Assembly: GCF_025698545.1 (NCBI RefSeq)
Contig: NC_068571.1
Span: forward strand, 41,325,733-41,389,732
Direction: 5' to 3'
Length of the DNA: 64,000 bases
Source of the DNA: Gossypium raimondii
Lineage: Eukaryota > Streptophyta > Magnoliopsida > Malvales > Malvaceae
Position numbers and translations under genes: made by a program
Notes under the pieces: model-generated
Databases searched by the model: none
Told to the model about the DNA's origin: nothing
The model's input: only the letters and a program-made list of their open reading frames with translations
In this document: positions 35,330-44,868 of the stretch, piece by piece
How positions within the stretch are numbered: the first letter of the stretch is position 1
Layout: each line of letters starts with the position of its first letter

Positions 35330-37245
35330 GTGTGATCTTATAAAACCATGTGTGTAGTCCCTTAGTAAGCGGGTCCGCAATCATGGATTTGTCCCAATAT
35401 GATTTATAGGCACCTAACTACTCTAAACTTTTACTTTAACAACCAGGAACTTAAGGTTTATGTGCTTTAACTTTGATGTGCTCCTGTTGTTATTGGAATA
35501 TAGGACTACCAAATATTGTCACGATTTGCACCCTAGTGACAAAATTTTGCATCAATATTCCATCAAAATCGGAGTTTGCATACTTAATGATCTTTAACTT
35601 ATCAGACCTCCAATATGTGAGTATGTAATCTTTTGTTCTTTGAAGATACCTCATAACCTTCTTGGTTGTTACCCAATGGTCCATATTAGGTTGCTTAAAT
35701 GTCTGCCTAACATCCCAACAATGTACGCAACATCTGGACGCGTACATACTTGAGTATACATTACACTCCCAACAATTGATGCATAAGGAATCTTTTGCAT
35801 TTCCTGAATTTCAAGGTTACTTTTTGGGCATTGATTAGGATTAAATTTGTCTCCATTAGCAACAGGGGTGTCATCTAGTCTACAACCTTGCATGTCAAAC
35901 CTTTTGAGCACTTTATAGATATAGCTCCTTTGTGACAATCCAAGAATACCCCGAGATCGGTCTCAATGTATCTGAATTCTTAAAACAAAAGAGGTATCCC
36001 CAAGATCTTTTATCTCAAAATGCTTAGATAAAAACCTCTTTGTTTCGTGCAATAAGTCTATATCATTAGTGGCAAGTAAAATGTCATCGACATATAAAAC
36101 CAAGAATATATACCTACTCCTATTAAATTTGTGGTACACACAATCTTCAACGATATTCATCTCAAAACCGAACGAGACAATTACTTGATGAAACTTGCGG
36201 TACCATTGATGGGAAGCTTGTTTGAGTCCACAGATAGATTTTATTAATTTGCAAACCATATTCTTCGGGTCTCCTGTCTCAAAGTTTTCTAGTTGTACTA
36301 TATAAATTGTTTCTATAATGTCACCATTGAAAAACACAATCTTAACATCCATCTAATTTAACTCAAGATCAAGATGAGCAACAAGCGCCATGATTGTCTT
36401 GAAAAAGTTTTTCGATGAAACTGGAGAGAAAGCCTCTGTAAAATTAATACCTTCTTTTTGAGTATATCCTTTAGCTACAAGACGCGCCTTATACCTTTCC
36501 ATATTACCATTTACATCCCTCTTGGTTTTAAACATCCATTTACAACTAATTGGTTTTGTACCTTCAGGTAATGATACAAGTTCTCAAACTTTATTGTATT
36601 GCATTGACTTATACTCTTCTTGCATGACATCAATCCACTTTTGAGAATTAGAACTTTCCATGGTCTAACGAAAGTTGATTGGATCATGTTCCATCATTCC
36701 ATTGTCATCCTCATATTCTTGGAGAGATACAACATAATCATCTAAAATAGCATTTCTCCTCTCTCTCGTGGATCTCTTTAATGGTATTTGCTATTGAGGT
36801 TGTTGAGTTTGTTCTTATAGAACAATTATCTCATCTTGAATAAGAAGTTGTTCAATATTGCCTTGTTGAGGTTTTGGATTCACTTCTTAATCAATAATAG
36901 GTATGAGGACCTGAACATCGTCAAAAGTGATAGTAGGAACTAAGTTAGAATTCAATTCCTCCTCAAAAGCAATGTCTCTAACCTTATTTCTCCCTCCAAA
37001 CCTAACGTCCTCAAAAAATGTTGCAGTTCTCGTATCAAAATATCCCTAATTATGGGATTGTAGAACTTATAGCCCCTAGATCCCTTAGAATAACCAATAA
37101 AGTAGTTGTTCACTGTTTTGGAGTCTAATTTCTTTTTATGTGGCCTATAAGGCTATGCCTCAATTAGACATCCCCAAATGTAAAAGTGTTTTAGACTAGG
37201 ATTTTGACCTGTCCAAAGCTTATAAGGTGTTTTTGTAGCTTTTTT
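35330..37245 (-). pseudogene. Copia pol relic: integrase C-terminus, reverse transcriptase, RNase H
   Basis: Minus strand, in order: the integrase C-terminal part (TPYKLWTGQNPSLKHFYIWG; NNYFIGYSKGSRGYKFYNP); the reverse transcriptase entry (YKARLVAKGYTQKEGINFTE; VSSKNFFKTIMALVAHLDLE); after a stop, the core (MDVKIVFFNGDIIETIYIVQ; KSICGLKQASHQWYRKFHQ; LYVDDILLATNDIDLLHETK with the YVDD catalytic motif; FEIKDLGDTSFVLRIQIH); then the RNase H side (YIYKVLKRFDMQGCRLDD; IVGSVMYTQVCTRPDVAYIV; TTKKVMRYLQRTKDYILTYW); and finally IADPLTKGL near 35370. Stops and frameshifts divide it into at least six frames. It is not functional. Read with the adjoining gag, it lacks a segment that should hold zinc knuckle, protease and integrase core. 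Confidence 0.88.
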
Positions 37246-37255
37246 AATGGGTATT

Positions 37256-38013
37256 CTATTCAGAATATAAGTTGTTATCTTTAGAGGCACTGGCCAAATG
37301 AGTAGTTTCAGACTTATCATGTTTCAACCTTTCTTCCTCTTGCCCACAATGAAAAATGAGCTCATTTAGAGTCAATTTCTCCTTTTGACAGTTGTAACTA
37401 ATTTTAAATTGGTTAAATTGTGCATGAAGCAATACCAAAACCATAAGAACAATCAATTCATCAAAAAACTCGATCTTAAATGCCTTAAGTATTGAAGCAA
37501 CATGGAACATCTCAATAATGAATCCCCTCATGTTTCCTTGACCCTTATACTTCATAGACATCAAAGAAATCAGAAGTGATGTCATCTCAACTTTATCATT
37601 TTTGGCAAAACATTTCTCAATTTCGTCAAGGAAACCCTTGACTTGAGTAATCTCTTCGGATTCTGTTCCCCTAAAGGCTTATGAAATGTTGTGCTCATGA
37701 TCATTAAACTCATGCGGTTTGAACGATCCCACCTCTTAAAATCCCTTTTAGCAATAGGGGTATTTGCCACAGTGAGAGGTACATGTTGTTCTTCCCTTAG
37801 TGTAAGGCCTATGTCCATACAACCAAACACTACACGTAAGTGCCTTTTGCATTCTTTAAAGTTAGTCCCATTAAGCATGGGTATAGAATTTATATTAGCA
37901 GATATTATGGCAGCAGAAGATGAAATAGCTAAATATAGAACAAAATAAATAAAAACAAGCTCACATGAATATTCATAAGTAAATAATAAATTCAAAATAG
38001 TGGTTAATCTCAT
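37256..38013 (-). pseudogene. Copia gag relic (UBN2/DUF4219 type)
   Basis: The first frame (38013-37582) holds NSIPMLNGTNFKECKRHLRV, then VFGCMDIGLTLREEQHVPLT, then FKRWDRSNRMSLMIMSTTFH, the typical N-terminal Copia gag. A frameshift leads to the second frame (37585-37256) with MTSLLISLMSMKYKGQGNMR, GFIIEMFHVASILKAF and NQFKISYNCQKEKLTLNELI. The frame stops at 37256, almost exactly where integrase-like sequence begins, so gag is fused to the back half of pol by a deletion. Confidence 0.85.
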
Positions 38014-38770
38014 CTCGAGATACTAAACACAACATTAATATCAAGTCTTTAGACAGTTATATTAACAGTAAGCGATATTCTTGTTGTAGCAATCAAACAT
38101 TGACAATAAATTATGTCAAACAATGAATCAATCTTTGGACCAACTTATTGCTAACATAAAATACCTTATAACTGTCACACATTTATCATCACAGATGTCA
38201 TTGAAATTTTGCCAAATATTAACTTACCTTTGGGTCAATTAATAAACACATGAATCACAAAAATATATAATTATCTTGATATTTTAAATAAGTTAATCTA
38301 CGAAAAAGAGGTCACTTTGGTGGCATTTTGTTTCAACCGATATATTTAAAATATTAGACATCCTTAATTAAATCTCAAAGCTAAAATATGAATTTGTTTG
38401 TTTCAAAACATTTCAAATTTAAACCAAAATAATTTGTATAAAGGTAAATCTCATCTCAAGATATCGGACTCTCCATTAATATTTCATCTTTGGACAAAAA
38501 TATCAACTTGTAAGTGATATATTATTGTAGTAATCAAAGACCGACAATAAAACATGTTGAACAATAAATATTTCTTTGGGCGATTTATTTCTCACATGTA
38601 AAAATAAATAATCGTCACATGTTTATTACCACTTTATAGCATATAATTTTGTTAAATATTAACCTTCCTATTAATGTAACTTAAGTTACATGCACACAAC
38701 CTTTATATTTTAAAACAAAATAATTTCAATATCGAGATCACTTTGGCAACTTATTATTTTAATTAATTTA
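38008..38770. repeat. Divergent tandem duplication in the Copia leader, period about 440 bp
   Basis: Two copies (about 38008-38330 and 38447-38770) share the ordered words CTCATCTC(G/A)AGATA, ATTAATAT, TCTTTGGAC, AAGTGATAT, GTAGTAATCAAA, GACAATAAA, ATATTAACCTTCC-like and GATCACTTTGG. They lie between gag and the 5' LTR in what should be the non-coding leader of the element. Confidence 0.6.
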
Positions 38771-39967
38771 TTTTAAAATGTATATAAATATACCAATATT
38801 CAAATTTAAAATTTAAAATTTCCATAACAGATTAAAGGTCAAAACTATTTTTATTATTTTATAGATTCCAAAATAACCCAAAATAATGTTATCTTAATGC
38901 CACTATTAGAACCAAAAACCTTAATTTTGGTGATTTAATTAAAAATAATGACGATGAATTACTCATAGAATGAAAACAATTCCTTTTACCGACTAGACAA
39001 TTCCATCATTATAATGCCATGACTGATGCTTAAAAAACATAATTCGTTTAGATTTAGACTAAATCATCCAACATCAAAATTCTCAGAAAAGAAAAACATG
39101 GAGTTTGCAAATAAACAAACAACAATAAAGCATGCTCTGAGGGAAAAACAGGTCCAGAACTAGTAATCAAAAGTCAACGGAACAAAGAAACCAAATAAAA
39201 ATTCCAACAAAAACTCAAATTCCCAAAGTATGAACAACATGTTTGTTATGAATTACTCACTTACCATATGCAAATCATAAAGAAAGGCAAAAAAAGGTAT
39301 GAAAATAAGTGACCAAATAAGGTAGACCACCCAAAGTCCCAACAATAGTATATTTATCAAATAAACTATAATAACCCAGAAAAGTTCAGTAGGCCACACA
39401 TGCATACGCATGACATCACAATCATAAAAAATCAGTAATCCAACAATATAAACCATATGATTGTTTGAAGTTTAAAAAAAAAAAAAAGAGATGAAAACAA
39501 AAATTGAAGGCACGATGATGGCTTTCAAGGAGAATGACAGCGACTTTAAGAATGGTAACTAGTTGATATTTAGATGGATTGGTACAACAAATATGGATGA
39601 AATTGCAGAAAAAAAGAGCAAATTCAAGGGATGATCGACATTTAACAACAATAAATTGGAATGAAATTACTGACAATTGGCAGAGCAATTGGACGACAGA
39701 TTAAAAAGTTAATCAAGAATCGCATAAATTATAAACTTTGACCCTTCAAATAGCATATACAAATATCAAACCAATTTATATTTATAAAATCCTAAAACTT
39801 TAATTTTAAATCAAAACTCAAAAAAATTTATCAAGAATCTCAAAGATTCAACATAGTATATAATTAAAATATCATAACCATAAAATTTGAAAAAAAAAAT
39901 CAATCCAAAAATAATAAAGAATCAATTCGTTCTCAATGATTCAACATGACAAGTCTCAGATGCCACT
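38771..39967 (-). other. Long non-coding leader of the Copia element
   Basis: Nearly 2 kb (38014-39967) separates the 5' LTR from gag, and no coding function is recognised in it. A purine-rich tract at 39473-39500 and the primer-binding site next to 39967 are the only landmarks. Confidence 0.5.
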
Positions 39968-40438
39968 TGTAACAAGCCGTAAAAACAACATCTGCTATAA
40001 AACTTTATTAACCAAGATCTATCATGTCAAATCATCAAGAACAAAACAAAATGCGGATATACCTGAATCCATTGATTTCTTGAAATATTCGACCTTGTGG
40101 TTTTGATCTTCTAGAGTAGTACACAAGTAATTCAGAGAATGTGACTCTCTCTTTTTCTAAAGATGAGATATTAGAAAAGTTGCATATGTGTAATTTGGGG
40201 ACCATAACTCTGATATATAACTTTTGCACATTAATCCTAATTTCTACTCAAGTCATCATCAATTAGAAATTAGTTACAAGAATATCTACACATATTTGAC
40301 ACATACTTTATTTAATAACTAAAATCCAATAAACATTAGCCAAATTATATCACTTTTCATTTGGGTTAATCTTTTATGATAGTAAATAATAACATGTAAT
40401 TACTATTATTATATATGTGATGTCCATATTTTCCAACA
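39968..40438 (-). repeat. 5' LTR of the Copia element
   Basis: Direct repeat of 34384-34844, TG...CA on the minus strand. Followed inward (39967 downward) by the degenerate Met-type primer-binding site. Confidence 0.9.
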
Positions 40439-40810
40439 AGGTGAACATTGTTGGTGATTATTAAAGTAATTTTGTCTAAAGACTCATCTAGTCCAACTAT
40501 GTTCTAGCAGTAACAATTCATCAAAATTTTGACACTTCGTACTCTCTTTATTTATTTTATTTTGTATTTTTTCTCTTTTTAAAATGAGCGAAGAGTCTAT
40601 TTTAATGTGTCTATTATAATGTAGTAAAAGACAAAATTCGCTTATCTTTCCTATTCTTTTTTATTTGTTCACATTGTGGCTTCTCACATTCAAAAAGAAT
40701 GTTAATACTTCATACATATTCAATTAAAAGATTAAAATAGTTGGTTGAAAGACCCAACAAAAAGAAGGGTCTAGAGGAGTTCAAGGATAGAAATAAGCAA
40801 GACTCATCTT

Positions 40811-41235
40811 TGGGCTTCAATTACCAAGGAATAGAGACTTTACAAATAAAGCCTGAGGATTGGCATTCCATTGTTGTTATTTTATATGTATATGGTTACA
40901 ATTATTTACGTTCCCAATCTGCCTATGATGTAGCACTAGGCAGACTGTTAGCCAGTGTATATCATCTTACGAGAATAGAGTATGGTGTAGATCAACCGGA
41001 AGAGGTATGTATAAAAGTATTTGCTCCAAGGAGTAACCCTAGAATTTCGTTTGTTTTTTGGGTTTGGAAAAGTTCAGATTTTCAAGAACGAAAATCTTAT
41101 GACATGTTGGGAATTTCTAATGAAAATCATCCACGACTGAAACGTATCTTAATGCCCGAAAGTTGGATAAGGTGGCCTTTACGTAAGGATTACATTTCCC
41201 CCAATTTTTATAAAATACAAGACGCGCATTGAATG
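40811..41235 (+). pseudogene. ndhJ: Nuclear insert of plastid DNA: ndhJ (NDH complex subunit J), 5'-truncated
   Basis: From 40811 the frame reads [20 protein letters not shown] and continues to the end of chloroplast NdhJ ([78 protein letters not shown], stop at 41230-41232). NdhJ is a peripheral subunit of the plastid NAD(P)H-dehydrogenase-like complex. About the first 20 residues of the plastid protein are replaced by unrelated sequence. An upstream frame (from 40741, TTG-type start only) stays open into it, giving 163 codons, but there is no sensible initiator or transit peptide. Perhaps 10% or more of residues differ from the usual plastid protein, so the transfer is not recent. A route through mitochondrial DNA is not excluded. 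Confidence 0.92.
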
Positions 41236-41903
41236 ATAAGAAATTAATTACAACTTTGAATATTCAATGAATATTTGTACATTCTCTTCTAGCTCAAATA
41301 GAGGAATTGACGTCCTCTTAAAATATATTTTTAAGTAAATAATTGTAGTGCAATTTTAGTTCTTATTTTCCTTTTGGTATTTTTATTAGGGGTGACTAAA
41401 ATGCTCTCTCTCAATAAAATTACAAAAAATTATAAAAATTCAAATTTTATATTTTTAAAAATTATAATAAGTGTCTTATTTATTATTATTATTTTGCTCT
41501 TGTTCTTCATGTTTGTTTTATGAATCATGTTCGGGTTTATAACCATCCCTCCTAATAATATCGTCTCTCAAATTTAAACTTATCTCTCATTAAAAATATA
41601 ATGTATTTTCCCATTGCACCTAATACTAGTGGATAGTTTTATTACTTATTAGTTTAAATAAATATATCATTTGAAACGTGTTATGGATGGGATCTGCCAT
41701 GATCTCTACTCTAGACTTCAAATGTTTATAAATTTTATAATATTTTGAATTTTATAAAATTTGGTAATTTTAAAAGTTGTTATGGATTTTAATAAATTTT
41801 AGATTTAAATAATTTTTAATAATTTTATAATGTTATATTTAAATGTTTATATATTATAACTTATAAGAGAAAATCCACTCTTCAACAAAAACCCTTGATG
41901 TTA
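41236..41903. other. Intergenic AT-rich DNA after the plastid insert
   Basis: The first tens of bases may still be plastid-derived. Nothing else is recognisable. Repeated TTTTATAATTTTATAA-type words suggest simple AT-rich decay. Confidence 0.4.
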
Positions 41904-41912
41904 ATAATTTAA

Positions 41913-42569
41913 GGGTAAACTATTCATTGGTCATCCAATTTATAAGGCGTTTTCATTTTAGTTACTCAAAAATAGTTCTTGCAATTTAGTCACATAAGCA
42001 CTAAAATTTTAATAGTGGTTAATTATATAGGCCAAATCATATCCACATTATATTTACATTTTCATTTTGGTTACCCAACTTTTAAGTCATTTTCATTTTG
42101 GTAACCAAAATATTTTAAAGTCTTGATTTGGGTAAAAAAATATTAAAGTGAAAGAATGGTAGAAACTAAAATAATGCATTAAAATTTGTCAAATTGTACT
42201 TGTTTTATCCCATTGCTGAAAATTAAAAAAATTCAATCTAGAAATTTTAAATTTCAAACATCAAAACTAATGTAAGATAATAAAAAATTTTAAAACAATT
42301 TATTTAATCAGTTTTGATGTTTTGAAATTTAAATATTGAAAAAAATTAGAAATTTTGGCAAGGAGGCAAACATGACAATTTTTTAATGCATTATTTTAGT
42401 TTTTACCATTTTTCACTTAAATCTTTAATGGTTTTTTACCTAGATCAATACTTAAACAAATATTTTTTAGGTGACCAAAATACAATCAATCGTTGTTAGA
42501 GGTTTAGCGCTTAATGTGATTAAAATAAAAATAACTTAAAAGTTAGGTGACATACTAGATAATGTACCC
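41913..42569. mobile_element. Non-autonomous MULE with long fold-back arms, 657 bp
   Basis: The left end GGGTAAACTATTCATTGGTC is mirrored by the right end, whose complement begins GGGTACATTATCTAGTATGT. The arms then share GTCA(T/C)CCAA/GTCACCTAACTTTTAAG words. The inner half is also inversely repeated: AATGCATTA and ACTAAAATAATGCATT versus AATGCATTATTTTAGTTTTT. A 9-bp duplication ATAATTTAA flanks it exactly (41904-41912 and 42570-42578). There is no coding capacity. Confidence 0.88.
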
Positions 42570-42607
42570 ATAATTTAAACAACACAAATAATTTACCATT
42601 ATACTAG

Positions 42608-43240
42608 TGTCACGGGGCTAGACCTTTCGTCTCGCAATCCGTGCGGCCTTAGGCGATCCGTTCGTCCAAACTCACCCAAGTCAGCCTTAACTCAAGTGAG
42701 GGTTCTTTTAGAACTCCTCCAAGGCACCAAATTGAAGAGCGGAAGCGATTGTGCCAAAAGAAGCTAACCAAATAACAACAGAAAGCCACAAAAAAGATTG
42801 CACACAAGGTGTTTGAGTAAATGCTCTCAGAATTCTATTACTCTTAAGAATTCAGAATACAATAGAATGAATACAAATGAGGGGAGGCTCTCTATTTATA
42901 GTTGAGCTCCCCCAAAACCGACGGTCAAGATACATTTACATCGACGGATGAGATTTAACCATATCCCTTAATTTTAGGGATTTACAAGATAAGCCTTATC
43001 AAATCTAATCTAATTTTTACAAGATATGATTCCCTCTATCTTCTAAGATTAGTTACCATATTAGCCTAAGTTGCCATCTTTTCATTATCGGGCCAACTAG
43101 GCTTCAATCTGACAGGCTTGTCCAATAGCTCTTTGAATCAGGCCAGTTCTTGTGGGCCAAATGATCCCCATTTGAGCAATAGACCTCCATTGGATGCATT
43201 TGGTGCGATGGTCACGGGCTTTAAACTGCGGCCCGTGACA
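42608..43240 (-). repeat. Solo LTR, 633 bp
   Basis: The sequence begins TGTCACGGGGC and ends GCGGCCCGTGACA, giving the short terminal inverted repeat TGTCACGGG usual for an LTR. It is bracketed by CTAG at 42604-42607 and 43241-43244; a 5-bp ACTAG duplication also fits if one end base is shared. On the minus strand a good TATA box (CTATAAATAGAGAG, near 42890) lies mid-LTR, suggesting minus orientation. No internal retroelement sequence is next to it, consistent with LTR-LTR recombination. Confidence 0.75.
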
Positions 43241-43244
43241 CTAG

Positions 43245-44868
43245 TAACTAGTTGACAAAAAGGGATACCACTAGCTTAAGTGATATTATTATTATTTTTT
43301 ATACAAGGACTGGAATTAGAGTTATTTATGGGCTAAACTGGGCGGAATCTTGGTTTCAAAAAGTTTTCATACTTAAATCAACACAAAAAACTCATTTTAT
43401 TATTAAAATTAAATAATTAAATTTATAATTAAAATATTTTTATTATTTAAATTAAATTCGAAAATCCAAATTTAATTTAAAAGAATAAGTGCAAAGTTTT
43501 AAAAAAATTAAATATAATTTTTAATAAATCGAAGATTTTAGTAAATTATCAATCACACTCTCCATATTCGAGTAGTATATGTGACATTTAAATGTAATAA
43601 TCTTTTATATTTATTTAAATGCATTCCATATTATTTTTCCATACAAATGGAAAAAAAAAAAAATCAAAAGAAAGAAAGCACTTCCATTCATCACATTCAC
43701 AAGGTTAATATATGTTATTAGTCCCTTTACTTCTACAGAATTTCAAAATTAGTTTCTATACTTTAAAAGCTAACAATTCAATCCTAATCCAATCATTATC
43801 TTTGTTGTTAAGTTTTGTCAAAATTTATCAATTAAATTTTTTTCAATAATATGCCACGTAATATTAGAATAGCCCAATGGACATGTCAAGTTATCCTACT
43901 TTGATGTGTAATATTAACAATGTTATTAATTGAATTGAGATTTTAATTAAAAATAAGTTTGACTTGATTTTTATGTTTTTAAGTATAAAGACTAAATCTC
44001 AAATTTTGTTAAAATAGAAGGAGTAAAAAGCAGATTTCAACCCTCCCACAAAACGTTTTATTGAAATTTGATATCAATTATTATTGAACAAAAGAAAAGA
44101 GATTGAGAGTAGAGTTTAAAGAGGCAGCCATTTGCTTTTCCCCAGTCACCGCTCAGAACCCATGGAGAGTAAATAACCTTTATGTTACTAGAAAGCTTAA
44201 AACTCTGTTTTCTACCCACCGTCATTAAAACCCATAAAGACGCCTCTCTCTCCATAAATTTCCTAACTTTAAATTTGCTCTTATCTCTTCTGCATGTTAT
44301 TGTTTTGTTTCTATTGTATTCACTTTACATCTATCGTTGATTTACCAAACCAGAAATTAGACATTTAAACAGTGTTTTCTTATTATTTGTGCTGCTTATT
44401 TGTATTTTTGTTACACCACCTTTAGCCTCTTTGTGTACTGTTTATTTAAGAATATGAACCAAAATGGAAAGAAAAAAAGTTAGAAACAATTAAGTGGGAG
44501 AGGTTGTAATCTAGTTTAATGTTAATCCCGCTTGTGTATGCACCCTGCTCTATCTGCATTGGAAATTGCAACGAAAACTCTGCCAAATTCCCATACAGCT
44601 GCATAGAAGATTTGATTTTTTGAGTCAGGTTCATCTAAAATTCAAAGGTTTCATCTTTTCATCTCTTTGATTCGGTTCTCTTGCTGTTTCTTTTTTCCCG
44701 CTTTTGTCTTTAATTCAGATCTCTTAGTTGTTGTTGTTTCTTTAATTTCTATTATTGTTTGCTATTAATCCATTTGTAGTTTATGTAAGAATCCAGGATT
44801 CAGTTCCTGTTAAGAACAAAAAGATTCAAAGCTTTGGTGATACTGTTACTTGCTAGGATTTTGAAAAT
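43245..44868. other. Intergenic DNA and 5' region of the receptor kinase gene
   Basis: 43245-44000 is AT-rich without features. From about 44250 the sequence becomes pyrimidine-rich (CTCTTTGATTCGGTTCTC, CTTTTGTCTTTAATTC), as in a plant 5' leader. No TATA box can be chosen with confidence. A leader intron is possible but not fixed. Confidence 0.4.

Larger units (their letters stand above)
34384..40438 (-). mobile_element. Copia LTR retrotransposon with both LTRs, internally deleted
   Basis: Two direct repeats, 34384-34844 (461 bp) and 39968-40438 (471 bp), each begin TGTTGGAAAATATGGACATC and end CTTGTTACA on the minus strand. A polypurine tract (TAAGTGGGGA) abuts the 3' LTR at 34845-34856. 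A degenerate primer-binding site (TGGCATCTGAGA, compare initiator-Met TGGTATCAGAG) abuts the 5' LTR at 39967-39955. Gag lies at 38013-37256, pol at about 37245-35330. Protease and the integrase catalytic core are missing. The LTRs differ at many positions, so the insertion is old. I could not find a 5-bp target duplication: the flanks AGACA and AGGTG do not match. Confidence 0.9.

Noticed and set aside
34384..40438. Target-site duplication of the Copia element
   Set aside because: The five bases outside the two LTRs (AGACA and AGGTG) do not match, so none is claimed.
40741..40810. N-terminal extension of the ndhJ-like frame as a plastid transit peptide
   Set aside because: It lacks an ATG and is Lys/Glu-rich ([14 protein letters not shown]), unlike a transit peptide. 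It is chance open sequence before the insert.
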